Shown here one piece after another: positions 47,184-57,137 of a DNA stretch of 64,000 bases. Numbering within the stretch: the first letter of the stretch is position 1; each line of letters begins with the position of its first letter. The stretch spans positions 6,654,991 to 6,718,990 of the forward strand of contig NZ_CP020038.1 in assembly GCF_002157225.2 (NCBI RefSeq). The letters are read 5' to 3'. A program made the position numbers and the translations under genes. Under the pieces are notes generated by a model. The model did no database searches. It was not told where the DNA came from and saw only the letters and a program-made list of their open reading frames with translations. This DNA comes from Agarilytica rhodophyticola (GTDB lineage: Bacteria > Pseudomonadota > Gammaproteobacteria > Pseudomonadales > Cellvibrionaceae).

Positions 47184-48614
47184 TTAGTAGGCCTTTTTAG
47201 AAAACAAAGCAAAGGGCGTAAGGAATAGAATTTTAAGATCCAGTAGTGGTGACCAGTTACTGATATATTCTAAATCCAACTCTACACGTCGACTCATCAG
47301 ATCGAGGGTTTCTGTTTCTCCACGTAAGCCATTGATCTGTGCTAACCCTGTCATACCGGGCTTGATACGGTGTCTAGCTAAATAAGCGCGAACCTTGTCA
47401 GAATAGTACTCATTATGAGATACAGCATGAGGCCTCGGCCCCACTAATGACATACTACCTTCTAGTACATTAAATAATTGTGGAAGTTCATCAATACTAG
47501 TCTTACGCATAAATGCACCCACTCTTGTGATCCGTGCATCTCCCTTTGTCGCCTGCTTAACTACCGTATCGGGAGTATGCACAAACATACTACGGAATTT
47601 GTAGACGTAGAATTTTTTGCCATCCCAGCCATCACGTACCTGCTTAAAAATGATAGGTCCAGATGACGTGCATTTAACCAAAAGTGAGAACACGATTAAA
47701 ATAGGACTCAGAGTTAATATCGCCAATAGCGCAACTGTTTTATCCATTACAGATTTCATGAATGCCGGGCCACCAGCCATCAATGGCGTCTCATTTAAAT
47801 TGAGCAGAGGAACGCCAGCCACTTCGCGTACACTGTGATTGAGCAAACGGAATTCAAAAATATCCGGCGCCCATACCAAATCCAAATTAGAATCTATCAA
47901 TAAATCTTGCACATCCTTGATATGACGAATCAAGTGAAAAGGTAATGCGACATATACACGTCGAATACCATATTTTTCTACAATTTCGTCTAGATCAGCT
48001 TCTGTTCCAAGTAAAGGGGGATAATCTAATTGCCATTTATTATCCTGGTCATCACCATAGTTGATAACACCAACAATTTTATCGTTGAGCCAAATATTAT
48101 TAGAGATACTGGATGCTAAATGCTTAGCAACAGTGCCAGTTCCAATAATAAGAGCAGGAATGCGTTCTCGATATTTTATTCGATATATTTTGTAGCCTTC
48201 ATATGTCAGCAGAAATACGAGAGACTGCAGTACAAATGACAAAAATGCCCAATAAACAATTACCTGGCGCGAATATTCTTCAGATGTCTTGGTAAGAAAA
48301 GCGACCCAAGCGAGAACAATAATAACTACGCCCCAAGCTCTGGCTAAATGTTGAATACCACCCAACACACTGTCAAAGCGGCGCAGTACACCAAACATGT
48401 GATAAGTAATAATCATTACTAGAACAGCAAAGGCGAGCATCGCTCGGTAATGGGCACCGATGAAGCCATCTCGCCAATAAGTCAGCCCAACTAATGATAC
48501 CACCACGACCATGATGTTAAGGATTTGTTGTATCCATTGCACTAAGGTATCGTGGTTTTGAAGTAGTCTTTTGCGTCGAAAATTATGTGTTTTATGAAAA
48601 TCGGTATTTGACAT
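47184..48614 (-). CDS. Undecaprenyl-phosphate glucose phosphotransferase (polyprenyl phosphoglycosyltransferase)
   Basis: This 476-residue initiating transferase starts repeat-unit synthesis by moving a sugar phosphate, usually glucose or galactose, onto undecaprenyl phosphate. The N-terminal part has about five membrane helices and a CoA-binding-like domain (AKHLASS...VGVINYG). The C-terminal bacterial transferase domain has [30 protein letters not shown] and PGMTGLAQ-type blocks. It lies downstream of the tiny exosortase-target gene on the same strand. The specific sugar cannot be told from sequence. Confidence 0.92.
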   Translation of the reverse strand: MSNTDFHKTHNFRRKRLLQNHDTLVQWIQQILNIMVVVVSLVGLTYWRDGFIGAHYRAMLAFAVLVMIITYHMFGVLRRFDSVLGGIQHLARAWGVVIIVLAWVAFLTKTSEEYSRQVIVYWAFLSFVLQSLVFLLTYEGYKIYRIKYRERIPALIIGTGTVAKHLASSISNNIWLNDKIVGVINYGDDQDNKWQLDYPPLLGTEADLDEIVEKYGIRRVYVALPFHLIRHIKDVQDLLIDSNLDLVWAPDIFEFRLLNHSVREVAGVPLLNLNETPLMAGGPAFMKSVMDKTVALLAILTLSPILIVFSLLVKCTSSGPIIFKQVRDGWDGKKFYVYKFRSMFVHTPDTVVKQATKGDARITRVGAFMRKTSIDELPQLFNVLEGSMSLVGPRPHAVSHNEYYSDKVRAYLARHRIKPGMTGLAQINGLRGETETLDLMSRRVELDLEYISNWSPLLDLKILFLTPFALFSKKAY

Positions 48615-48838
48615 TAAATAAACTCATCTACTAGCGCAATAACTCTCACTTTCTCGCTTGCTAATAAGGATAATAGAAAAATAGCAAAGCCATAAGCCTA
48701 GTAGCATGGCTCTAGGAAAGGCATATTGCTATACAAATCTACTCTTAAAGCAAAAACTATTAAAGCTGAAAATTATGAAAAAAGGAGCGCAATGAATTGG
48801 GGTAAGGTTGCAAATATCTATTTCTACAATAGAAGCAC

Positions 48839-48886
48839 ATTCAGGCTATACTAAAATTTAACTGTAGTAACTGAGATAGCCTGAAT
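48839..48886. repeat. Inverted repeat downstream of the small exosortase-target gene
   Basis: Two perfect 11-bp arms (ATTCAGGCTAT / ATAGCCTGAAT) enclose 26 bp, starting 14 bp past the stop codon at 48900. It lacks a T tract on the minus strand, so it may stabilise or partly terminate the small transcript rather than act as a classic terminator. Confidence 0.5.
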
Positions 48887-48899
48887 TGATTCACATAAA

Positions 48900-49079
48900 T
48901 TAGTTAGCACGGCGCCCTTTGAATGTTCCTAAAAACAACAGAGCTAGACCACAGATTGTGAGGTAGATAGGTTCATCAATTGCAGGAACAAACCATTCTG
49001 CTCCATCTGCAGAAGCGGCTTGAGAAAACAAACTTGCGACGATTAAAAAGTTTATAAAAAATATAATTTTAGATTTCAT
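48900..49079 (-). CDS. Minimal exosortase-target (PEP-CTERM-like) protein, 59 residues
   Basis: This small gene has AGGT eight bases before its ATG and a sigma-54-type promoter upstream. The product has a signal peptide (residues 1-23, ending ASA), about eight residues of mature sequence (DGAEWFVP) and then a tripartite C-terminal signal: AIDEP motif, a hydrophobic helix (about 39-51, LTICGLALLFLG) and a basic end GRRAN. That layout is the PEP-CTERM one, with DEP in place of PEP. Almost the whole protein is therefore targeting signals. It lies inside the polysaccharide locus of an XrtA-bearing genome, so I infer that XrtA cleaves it. The Glu-Pro at 36-37 would be the recognition site. Confidence 0.8.
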   Translation of the reverse strand: MKSKIIFFINFLIVASLFSQAASADGAEWFVPAIDEPIYLTICGLALLFLGTFKGRRAN

Positions 49080-49160
49080 GTGAATACCTGATATTTAAGT
49101 CCTTGTCAGATTAAGTACCTTATTACTGCTCGGTACACTAACGTTTGTTGACTTCTTATA

Positions 49161-49176
49161 TGCATAGGCTGTGCCA
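49161..49176 (-). promoter_or_regulatory. Sigma-54 (RpoN) -24/-12 promoter of the small exosortase-target gene
   Basis: On the minus strand the sequence is TGGCACAGCCTATGCA. It matches the TGGCAC-N5-TTGCA consensus with GG and GC separated by exactly ten bases; only one T of the -12 box differs. It lies about 80 bp upstream of the ATG at 49079, giving a leader of about 70 nt. In other exosortase bacteria PEP-CTERM genes are controlled by RpoN with the PrsK/PrsR pair, which fits. Confidence 0.72.
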
Positions 49177-49704
49177 CATAATCACATTCTCCAGCCGAAT
49201 TGCGACTAAAATATTTTTTCTTTAAAAAACAAAGACTTACAAGTGGTTTTTTTTTGGCCTTAGTTATTTTTAGTATAAAAAGTGTTTTTCGTTGATGTTT
49301 TTTGCGCCACCTCTTTTTCTTCATTTTTACTACTGTATAAATACCTGACACACTCGGTCAGAAACAGCAGGAAAAAGATAAACTGCCACATTATTTTGCA
49401 TTGCAGAATTAAAAAACGAATAAATAGATATTTTTTAATTTTTATTTCGAATATTAATGTTCATTAAAATGCACTAAAAAGTGACAAAAAGTTAAACTTA
49501 TGCCAGTTTCAAAATAAAAATAACCATATATATATTTTTCTGTTATATTTTAGCTTGCGATTTAATCGAATTAGAATTTAATATGATATGCGTCACATTC
49601 TAAGAACATGTAAAACTAATCAACAAATCAATGAATATTCTGCGCTGCACACTTAGACGTTTTATGCACAAAAAAGAGGCAAAAGAGCAGGATTAAATAA
49701 TCAC
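49177..49704. other. AT-rich spacer upstream of the small exosortase-target gene
   Basis: No supported gene is seen between the outer-membrane barrel gene and the sigma-54 promoter. The 5' part presumably holds activator (PrsR-type) sites, but I could not single one out. The area is very AT-rich. Confidence 0.5.
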
Positions 49705-51045
49705 TTACTGTATACGCAAGGTAGCAAGCAGACTTAGAGAGTTTACGACGGTACTATTGATATTATCATCCGAGTCTCTCTTATCTCTCTCGTACTGAAA
49801 TTCAAGGTTGAGAGATCGATTTACTCGATAAGACAATGTTAGACGTCCAACTAGGCTGTCAGTATCAGCCCGCAATGATGAAACACTGGTAAATTTCGTT
49901 TTACTCGCACGCACACTCATCTGGCTTGAAAGAGCAGGCGAGAATTGGTAACCGAAATTTATATCGCCAAACACCTGCCTTGTATCATTCTCATCAAAAT
50001 TCAAATACTCTGCCTTCTCAAAACCAGAGCTGAGGCCAACACCACAACGAGCGCAAAGTAACTCATAGGCCCAGCCTACACCACCTGAAGATCTCACTAT
50101 CTGATCACTTTGAGTCAAAGAGCTATCAAAAGACACCTCAGTAGAGAAAAAACTATCGTTACCGTTTCCTTGTGAAGAATCACTAACAGTGCGATTGAAA
50201 AATATCGACAAACGATTACCCACAAGATTTGAATTTAAAGCAAAGTCTACAACAGGCTTAGAAACACTCTCCCCTACAGCTGGTTCAATTTTCGTTATAC
50301 CAAGCTCAATATAGTAATCAAAACGTCGATGTTCCGTATCTAGGCGTGCAGCAAGCGTCTGGGTTTCATAGTTGGCCACATCAATAACTTTATATTCAAT
50401 CTCTCTCTGCCCTAGGGTAAAGGATAATTCACGAATAGGTGATACATAGCGAATTAAACGCAAATCGGCACCTTTAACTTCAGAGTCATTAGTATCACTT
50501 GAGCTAAAATCCACCTGAGAGTGGTTAAATATCAACTCGGCACTAAAGGTATCGAACACATGCGTTCTCAATAAAGGGGATAAAACATAGATTTCCCTAT
50601 CGTCTGTGTTGCTAACCAAAATTGGAGAGGTCCCTGGATTCCTCAACACTCGCCGAATAGAGTGTTCGGCAGAAAAACCATAAAAGGTAGATTCATTGCC
50701 CAAAGAGAAATTAGAAGCGCCACTAAGTAAAGAGTCGTCGGGTTGAGTATCTTCACCGAAGTGTGTCTCGGTAAGCTGATAATTTAAAGACAGAGCGCTT
50801 AACTCTGAAACCCAACCACCGGCAAGTGTTCCACCATATTGGGTTTGAGTTTCGCTGGTTTGTTCATTTGCTCCATCTGCTCCCGCGCCATTATCAACTC
50901 GAATCGAACGCACAAATAAACTTCCATTAAGACGATTATTTGTTCTCTCAGCCGTTTGAGCAAACACCACTTCATTTATTGTGAGCAATGGCAATAACGA
51001 CAGTAATGTTAGTTTGAAAGGGCGTAGTAACTTTACTATATCCAT
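49705..51045 (-). CDS. Outer-membrane beta-barrel protein of the exosortase/EPS locus
   Basis: This 446-residue protein has a signal peptide (about 1-29, ending VFA) and then regular alternating amphipathic strands with aromatic girdles, consistent with a barrel of about 16 strands. It has no lipobox and ends ATLRIQ. Such barrels accompany XrtA-type polysaccharide operons and are thought to form the outer-membrane exit. It is the last gene of the leftward rfb-wza-wzz run, 4 bp after the Wzz-like gene. Confidence 0.82.
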   Translation of the reverse strand: MDIVKLLRPFKLTLLSLLPLLTINEVVFAQTAERTNNRLNGSLFVRSIRVDNGAGADGANEQTSETQTQYGGTLAGGWVSELSALSLNYQLTETHFGEDTQPDDSLLSGASNFSLGNESTFYGFSAEHSIRRVLRNPGTSPILVSNTDDREIYVLSPLLRTHVFDTFSAELIFNHSQVDFSSSDTNDSEVKGADLRLIRYVSPIRELSFTLGQREIEYKVIDVANYETQTLAARLDTEHRRFDYYIELGITKIEPAVGESVSKPVVDFALNSNLVGNRLSIFFNRTVSDSSQGNGNDSFFSTEVSFDSSLTQSDQIVRSSGGVGWAYELLCARCGVGLSSGFEKAEYLNFDENDTRQVFGDINFGYQFSPALSSQMSVRASKTKFTSVSSLRADTDSLVGRLTLSYRVNRSLNLEFQYERDKRDSDDNINSTVVNSLSLLATLRIQ

Positions 51046-51049
51046 ATGG

Positions 51050-52540
51050 CTAACCTTTCAACCCAATAACACCGATGGTGGCGTAGACACTAAATACAAA
51101 AACACCCCATGCAAATAAGCCAATTACAGCTTCACGGAAAACACGCAGAGTTTCTGGTGAATCGTGGTGAGGAATAACCCCTAGAAGCTTAACGCTTGAA
51201 GGGAGTGTACTCTTTAGTTGGTTGCAGGTACGTATTCTCGAATCGGTTAATACTAATGCAGCGGCGATACTTAAAGGGAGAAGGAAAGCGACAATAGGGC
51301 CCATTATTAGAAATTCGATAAAACCTAAACCTATATATTCTTCTGGCAAACTAGGCTCTTCAAGTACAACAATATTAGGGAGGTTTTTCTCTATTTGCTG
51401 CTGCATACCCAGATTTTTCGCACGTGCGGCTTTAAGTCCGTCATACTCAGCGGTAATCAATTCATACTCTTGCTGGTATTGCGCTACTTCGCTATTTTGC
51501 GCCAGCTCAGCTGCCACTTTCTCTTCCTCGTTAGCGATTAGTTGAGTAAGAGATTCTTTGCGGCTCTGCAGAGATACTATTTCTACCTGAGCTAGAGTTT
51601 CCTGGGCTCGTAGCTGCTCGTATAGAGTTTTGGAACCGTCAATATAAAGCTTAGAGTTTGCTTTAAGACTTGCGATTTTAATATTAACACTGTCCAACTC
51701 TTGCTGCAGAGATACTATTTCTGAGGATGTTGGAGAATATATTTCTTCGTTTCTTTCAAGGTTAGAGATTATTTTTTGTTGTTGCTTAAGCAACTCATTC
51801 AACTGTTGCTTTGAATGTTGTAGCTCTTCCTCTAGTTTTAACTTATCGCGAATTCGATCAATTTTAGCGTTTACAGCGCTAATATTAACATCGACGTCTT
51901 GTAAAGACTCACGAATAGATCGTATTCGTTCAACGCTTCGACTACTAGAACCATTAACTGCACGAGCTAAGCCGCGAATTTGCTCTTTCTTATTTTTAAG
52001 CTCCTGCTTAGCATTCGCTTGGCTTTCTTTGATAACTTGGTATTTTTGTTTTAGCGCATTCAGTTTATCCAGCGGTACAGATATATCAATAAGCTTTTGC
52101 AAAGTAAGTTGCAATGTTCGTAAAGCTTCATCAGGATTATCTGCGCTGTATGACAATACAACAATATTGCTGCCTTCATGGGAAAAATTACTTCGATCAA
52201 TAAAACTATTGATAAGCTCTTCTTTTGATAGATAATTTTGTGTATCAGAAGAGGATAAAAAGTGAGACGCCATGCGCTCAGCAAACATATGCGAATCAGC
52301 AATATCAAGTACATGTTGTACGTGTTCAGAGTCTGTTTTTGAGCCACTATTAATATTGTTTAACAACCGCGCACTAACAGTAATTGTAGCGTAGGAAGTG
52401 TAGGATTCCTTCCAAAAATATCCCACTGCTACCAGCGATAAAAGAACAATCGAAGCCAATAAGTTATATTTATTTTTTGACCTAAAAAGCTCATGAAAGA
52501 CAGCTCGAAAAAACTGCTTTAATGTATTTTGGCTATCCAT
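51050..52540 (-). CDS. Second chain-length determinant (Wzz/GNVR-type) protein
   Basis: This 496-residue protein has an N-terminal membrane segment (about 26-45), a long coiled-coil periplasmic arm (about 150-370), a Pro-rich LEEPSLPEEYIG segment and C-terminal membrane helices near 410-430 and 470-490. It belongs to the polysaccharide co-polymerase family, like the gene at 28703-30298, but the two are clearly distinct. No kinase gene is next to it. It lies between the export lipoprotein and the barrel genes, so it likely acts with them. Confidence 0.85.
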   Translation of the reverse strand: MDSQNTLKQFFRAVFHELFRSKNKYNLLASIVLLSLVAVGYFWKESYTSYATITVSARLLNNINSGSKTDSEHVQHVLDIADSHMFAERMASHFLSSSDTQNYLSKEELINSFIDRSNFSHEGSNIVVLSYSADNPDEALRTLQLTLQKLIDISVPLDKLNALKQKYQVIKESQANAKQELKNKKEQIRGLARAVNGSSSRSVERIRSIRESLQDVDVNISAVNAKIDRIRDKLKLEEELQHSKQQLNELLKQQQKIISNLERNEEIYSPTSSEIVSLQQELDSVNIKIASLKANSKLYIDGSKTLYEQLRAQETLAQVEIVSLQSRKESLTQLIANEEEKVAAELAQNSEVAQYQQEYELITAEYDGLKAARAKNLGMQQQIEKNLPNIVVLEEPSLPEEYIGLGFIEFLIMGPIVAFLLPLSIAAALVLTDSRIRTCNQLKSTLPSSVKLLGVIPHHDSPETLRVFREAVIGLFAWGVFVFSVYATIGVIGLKG

Positions 52541-52562
52541 GTTTCAGTGCCCACTTTTCAGT

Positions 52563-53174
52563 CTAGAAAAGTCTTTCCGGAACGGTAACAATATCTGAGG
52601 GAGCAAGAAGATAATTGGTATCCAGTTTCCCCTTATTGAGAATATCGTGCAATTTGATGGGGTAAATTTTTACCTGGCCATCAACCTTGCGATAGAGCTT
52701 GGCTCTATTACTCGATGCATACTGCGTTGGACCGCCGGCCTCCAGCACTAAATCCAATACTGTCATTCCATCTTTGTGAGGCAAAGATAACGGACTATCC
52801 ACAGCACCCGTCACTCTTACTCTAAGTAGATAGTCAACGCTGCCCGCATTAGTAACAATCACACCCACTTGTGGACTACGCAAGTATGTTTCCAAGCTTT
52901 TAGTAATATTCCTTGATAGCTCGTTAGCAGATAAACCGCGAGCTTCTATATCACCGATTAAAGGCAGTGATATTTTACCATCAGGACGAACAGGCACGCT
53001 CATTGAAAGTTCAGCATTTTTCCAGACATTGATACGTAGCTCATCGCCAACACCAATTCGATACTCACCGAGAGTATCAACGGTTGATAAGTCAGGCCTT
53101 TCTAGAATTAAGCTAGAACTACTACACCCGCTCAAAACAAAAATAGCTATTAGTCCCAATAAACATTTAGTCAT
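52563..53174 (-). CDS. Polysaccharide export (Wza/EpsE-type) lipoprotein
   Basis: This 203-residue lipoprotein has the lipobox LSGCS (about residues 14-18). It carries a polysaccharide export domain opening YRIGVGDELRINVW, then SLPLIGDIEARG, and a SLBB-like domain toward the C-terminus (VTGAVDSPL, LDLVLEAGG). It is shorter than Wza and lacks the outer-membrane helix, as is usual in exosortase systems, where the barrel protein completes the channel. It is 45 bp downstream of rfbB. Confidence 0.92.
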   Translation of the reverse strand: MTKCLLGLIAIFVLSGCSSSSLILERPDLSTVDTLGEYRIGVGDELRINVWKNAELSMSVPVRPDGKISLPLIGDIEARGLSANELSRNITKSLETYLRSPQVGVIVTNAGSVDYLLRVRVTGAVDSPLSLPHKDGMTVLDLVLEAGGPTQYASSNRAKLYRKVDGQVKIYPIKLHDILNKGKLDTNYLLAPSDIVTVPERLF

Positions 53175-53219
53175 ACATATCCCCTTTTTATTTTTGTTAC
53201 CAGCGAAAGTATAGCCGAA

Positions 53220-54323
53220 TCAATTGTACTGCTTATCAACCCACTCTTTATACGAGCCATCCATAACGGAAGCCCACCACTGTTGATTTGCAAGATACCA
53301 TTCAATAGTTAAACGGATGCCCGTTTCAAACGATTCCTGTGGTTGATAGTTTAATACACTATTGGCCTTATTTGGATCTATCGCATAACGCCGATCGTGT
53401 CCTGGTCGATCCTTAACGTAAGTAATCAGTGATTCGGATGCTTGCGCATGAGCAGATTTGGCCTCAGGAAATCTGTCTTTTAATTCACTATTATCCTTAA
53501 ACTGCTCGTCCATAAGTGCACATATTAGTTTTACAATATCAATATTAGCCCATTCATTAATGCCACCAATATTATAAGTATCGCCTACCTCACCTTTATG
53601 TATAACAAGATCAATACCTCGCGCATGATCTTCGACATATAACCAATCGCGAATTTGTTGGCCGTCGCCATAAATAGGCAAAGGCTTATCAAACAAGATA
53701 TTGGTAATAACAAGTGGAATAAGCTTTTCAGGAAAGTGATATGGACCATAGTTGTTTGAACAGTTAGAAGTGCTCACTTGTAATCCATAAGTATGATGGT
53801 AGGAGCGTACTAAATGATCAGAAGCCGCCTTACTTGCAGAATAAGGAGAGTTAGGAGCATAGGGTGTATCCTCTCTGAAGGGTGGATCTTCAGGCTCAAG
53901 GGTACCATATACCTCATCCGTTGAAACATGATGGAAACGATGGTTTTCAGGCAGTAAGCCTTCATCCAGCCAAACTTTTTTAGCAGCTTTAAGTAAGCTA
54001 TGCGTGCCCATAATATTAGTTTCGAGAAAAGCATCTGGGCCTAAAATTGAGCGATCTACATGAGATTCTGCAGCAAAGTGAACAAGAGTATCGACTTTTT
54101 CTTCACGTAATATCTGCTCAACTTTCTCCTGCTCCAAAATATTGCAATGAACAAAGCTAAAATTATCGTTTTTTGCAACTGGTTCTAGGTTTGCGTAATT
54201 ACCAGCATAGGTTAGAGCATCGAGAGCAATAATTCGATCGTTTGGATACTTTTTCATCCAGTAATGAATAAAATTGGCGCCAATAAAACCGGCTCCCCCT
54301 GTAACAAGTAAGATCTTGCTCAT
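53220..54323 (-). CDS. rfbB: dTDP-glucose 4,6-dehydratase
   Basis: This 367-residue extended SDR enzyme converts dTDP-glucose to dTDP-4-keto-6-deoxyglucose, the second step to dTDP-L-rhamnose. Motifs are GGAGFIGANFIHYW at the N-terminus, STDEVYG, and SPYSASKAASDHL with the YxxxK pair. It is separated from rfbD by 133 bp, so it may have its own start signals. Confidence 0.97.
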   Translation of the reverse strand: MSKILLVTGGAGFIGANFIHYWMKKYPNDRIIALDALTYAGNYANLEPVAKNDNFSFVHCNILEQEKVEQILREEKVDTLVHFAAESHVDRSILGPDAFLETNIMGTHSLLKAAKKVWLDEGLLPENHRFHHVSTDEVYGTLEPEDPPFREDTPYAPNSPYSASKAASDHLVRSYHHTYGLQVSTSNCSNNYGPYHFPEKLIPLVITNILFDKPLPIYGDGQQIRDWLYVEDHARGIDLVIHKGEVGDTYNIGGINEWANIDIVKLICALMDEQFKDNSELKDRFPEAKSAHAQASESLITYVKDRPGHDRRYAIDPNKANSVLNYQPQESFETGIRLTIEWYLANQQWWASVMDGSYKEWVDKQYN

Positions 54324-54456
54324 AATCTGTCCTAACTACTTCTGTTATCTTATCTAGTAATGGCTGCAATCAAAGGTGCTTACAGCGTCATATATATAAT
54401 TTAATACTTGGCATCTGCGGCCATATTTAATACCTAAGGCAAAGGGCCAAACAAAA

Positions 54457-55326
54457 CTAATCGCTAGTCAATTCGCCTATCATATCCGCCAGCTGATCTT
54501 GCCAATGCTCAATGCTAATTTCAGGAAGAGCTTTCAATATTTTATTCTTATCCAATACGCTGTATGCAGGTCGGGCAGCAGGTGTTGGATAATCCTCTGT
54601 GGCAATACTGCTTACCGGAATTGGTGACGTAAGCTTACCCTTTTCAAGACCTAAGCGCTGGATTGCAACAGCAAAATCATACCAGCTAGCAACACCGGCA
54701 TCCGTCCAGTGATACACACCTTCAATTTTGTTTTCTACTGCCGCCCAACATACTTTGGCTAAACCTTTCGCCCAAGTAGGTGTGCCAATTTGATCTCCAA
54801 CAACACCTAATTGAGGCTTATCATTCATTAAGCGCAACATTGTTTTTACAAAGTTGTTGCCGTGACTGGAGTAAACCCAAGCAGTTCGAATTATCGCCCA
54901 GTTACTCACCATACTCTTTGCTAAAGCATCTTCACCAGCGGCTTTGCTTTCACCATATATTCCAAGGGGTTTTTTGTTCTCTTCTGGAGTATATGGTTTG
55001 CTAGACTGGCCATCAAAAACGAAGTCTGTTGAAATATGCAAAAAGTATGCACCAACGCCCTGGCATACTTTAGCGAGATTTTCAGGGCCGTAACGATTAA
55101 CAGCAAACGCTTGTTCCTTTTCACTCTCTGCTTTATCTACTGCCGTATATGCAGCCGCATTTATCACTGCTGCTGGTTGAATTTCTTCAATGCACTTTTT
55201 TACCTTCTCGCCTTGCGTAATATCAAGCTCACACCGCGGCAAGCTAATAAACTCAATACCCGACGGCACTGTGCGCTGTAATTCCCAGGCCAGTTGGCCA
55301 GCACCAGTAACAACAACTTTAGTCAT
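54457..55326 (-). CDS. rfbD: dTDP-4-dehydrorhamnose reductase
   Basis: This 289-residue SDR-type enzyme makes the final reduction to dTDP-L-rhamnose. It has GAGQLAWELQ at the nucleotide site (the family usually has GxxGQLG), the DYTAVDKAE-like block NAAAYTAVDKAE, and YGESKAAGE with the YxxxK pair. Its start overlaps the rfbC stop by one base. Confidence 0.96.
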   Translation of the reverse strand: MTKVVVTGAGQLAWELQRTVPSGIEFISLPRCELDITQGEKVKKCIEEIQPAAVINAAAYTAVDKAESEKEQAFAVNRYGPENLAKVCQGVGAYFLHISTDFVFDGQSSKPYTPEENKKPLGIYGESKAAGEDALAKSMVSNWAIIRTAWVYSSHGNNFVKTMLRLMNDKPQLGVVGDQIGTPTWAKGLAKVCWAAVENKIEGVYHWTDAGVASWYDFAVAIQRLGLEKGKLTSPIPVSSIATEDYPTPAARPAYSVLDKNKILKALPEISIEHWQDQLADMIGELTSD

Positions 55327-55877
55327 TATTTAAAAAACTCCACTTTGTCCCAAGTGACACCATTCTGATCTTTAGCTGACAATTGTGGCGGTTCACTATT
55401 AACCAAAGGCCAATCGATCGCCAGTGTAGGGTCATTCCACAGTAAGCACCTTTCATGCTCGGGCGCATAATAATCCGTGCACTTGTAAACAAATTCGGCA
55501 GCCTCACTCATTACATAGAAACCATGAGCAAAGCCTTCTGGCACCCAGAGTGAACGTTTATTTTCAGCAGATAATTCTACTCCAACCCATTGACCAAAAC
55601 TCGGGGATGATTTTCGTAAATCTACCGCTACATCGAATACTGTTCCACTCACAACCCGAACTAACTTACCCTGGGTATTTTGTATCTGATAGTGTAAGCC
55701 ACGCAAAATACCTTGCGTAGATTTACTATGATTTTCCTGCACAAAGACTCGTTCGCCACAGTGCTTGTTAAATTCGCTGACACGAAAAGTTTCCATAAAG
55801 AAACCCCGCTCATCCCCAAATACCTGGGGCTCTAGTATCTTTACATCCGCAATGTTTGTATCGATATACTGCATCAA
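55326..55877 (-). CDS. rfbC: dTDP-4-dehydrorhamnose 3,5-epimerase
   Basis: This 183-residue cupin-fold enzyme is third in dTDP-rhamnose synthesis. Family motifs are [31 protein letters not shown] with the catalytic His, and VPEGFAHGF. It overlaps rfbA by four bases and rfbD by one, so the three are translationally linked. Confidence 0.97.
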   Translation of the reverse strand: MMQYIDTNIADVKILEPQVFGDERGFFMETFRVSEFNKHCGERVFVQENHSKSTQGILRGLHYQIQNTQGKLVRVVSGTVFDVAVDLRKSSPSFGQWVGVELSAENKRSLWVPEGFAHGFYVMSEAAEFVYKCTDYYAPEHERCLLWNDPTLAIDWPLVNSEPPQLSAKDQNGVTWDKVEFFK

Positions 55878-56761
55878 AATACCTTATTATCTAATAACCT
55901 TAATAAATACTCGCCATAACCACTCTTACGCAGAGGTTCAGCTAAATCTTTAAGCTTTGTACCGTCGATAAAACCTGCACGGTAAGCCACTTCTTCTGGG
56001 CAATTTACCTTCAAGCCCTGCCTCTTTTCTATAGTAGAAATAAATTGCGCAGCATCGAGAAGACTGTCATGTGTGCCTGTATCGAGCCAAGCTGTGCCTC
56101 GCCCCATTACTTCTACTTGCAATTGTCCTTTTTGCAAATAGGCATCGATCACATCTGTAATCTCAAGTTCTCCCCTTGGCGATGGCTTCACTTGTTCTGC
56201 GATTTTTACTACTTCTTGGTCGAAAAAATAGAGACCCGGAACAGCATAATTTGATTTTGGCTGCTCAGGCTTTTCTTCAATTGAAACCGCTTTCCCTGAA
56301 TCATCGAACTCAACAACACCGTAAGCACGAGGGTTAGCAACATGATAACCAAATACCGTGCCACCTATTTCCTGATCATTGGCTTGACGCAAGGACTTGA
56401 CTAAATCATGACCATAAAATAAGTTGTCACCCAGTACAAGGGCAACGGAATCTTGGCCAATAAACTCTTTACCAATAATAAAAGCTTGGGCTAGACCTTC
56501 TGGTTTGGGCTGTATCGCGTAGGACAGATTAATCCCCCAATGGCTGCCATCGCCCAAGAGCTTTTCAAAACGGGGCAATTCTTCCGGCGTACTAATAATT
56601 AATATCTCACTAATACCCGCTTGCATCAGAGTAGCAAGAGGGTAGTAAATCATAGGTTTATCGTAAACGGGCATGAGTTGCTTACTAACAACCATTGTAA
56701 GAGGATAGAGTCTAGTGCCACTGCCACCGGCTAAAATAATACCTTTTCTCAAAGTCGTCAC
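55874..56761 (-). CDS. rfbA: Glucose-1-phosphate thymidylyltransferase
   Basis: This 295-residue nucleotidyltransferase makes dTDP-glucose from glucose-1-phosphate. The motif [11 protein letters not shown] is at residues 12-22, followed by [19 protein letters not shown] and the metal-binding [12 protein letters not shown]. It is the first gene of the leftward rhamnose and export run. The upstream 427 bp include a nested hairpin. Confidence 0.97.
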   Translation of the reverse strand: MTTLRKGIILAGGSGTRLYPLTMVVSKQLMPVYDKPMIYYPLATLMQAGISEILIISTPEELPRFEKLLGDGSHWGINLSYAIQPKPEGLAQAFIIGKEFIGQDSVALVLGDNLFYGHDLVKSLRQANDQEIGGTVFGYHVANPRAYGVVEFDDSGKAVSIEEKPEQPKSNYAVPGLYFFDQEVVKIAEQVKPSPRGELEITDVIDAYLQKGQLQVEVMGRGTAWLDTGTHDSLLDAAQFISTIEKRQGLKVNCPEEVAYRAGFIDGTKLKDLAEPLRKSGYGEYLLRLLDNKVF

Positions 56762-56860
56762 CTTAAATAAAATTACACCTGAATAAAATGTCTTATTATC
56801 TACAACGCTAACAAGACGATTACTAACACTACTGCAATTTAGTTGTTAAGAGTCAGGATG

Positions 56861-56898
56861 AAATACGTATGTGATAATGTGAAATTATCCGTATTTCA
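56861..56898. repeat. Nested inverted repeat in the divergent promoter
   Basis: The outer arms TGAAATACG / CGTATTTCA (9 bp) enclose an inner stem GATAAT-GAA-ATTATC. Together they form a long hairpin with a 5-nt bulge. It could be an operator for a dimeric regulator or an RNA element; nothing in the sequence decides. Confidence 0.45.
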
Positions 56899-57100
56899 CC
56901 GGCTTGATAATCCCTTTTACCTGCAATCGCAAGGAAGCAATAAAGTCTATCGCTTAAGATTAGCGCGCAAATATAACAGAAATACATCTCTTGTGTATCA
57001 AAAAGAGTGGGAGTTTGAATAATGACAACAGAATATCGTAAAAATTATTTAGGATAGATTTCACTGGCGAATACAGTCACAACATGCCAACATATATTAA

Positions 57101-57137
57101 CTTCCGGCACGAAATTCGCTTTCAAGTCCGCCGGAAG
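57101..57137. repeat. GC-rich hairpin in the leader of the rightward glycosyltransferase operon
   Basis: Perfect arms CTTCCGGC / GCCGGAAG (8 bp) enclose 21 nt. It ends 51 bp before the ATG at 57189 and could act in the mRNA leader. No T tract follows, so it is not a normal terminator. Confidence 0.45.

Noticed and set aside
49106-49351. Leftward 81-codon open frame
   Set aside because: It overlaps the sigma-54 promoter, is very Lys-rich as expected from AT-rich DNA, and has no ribosome site or family similarity.
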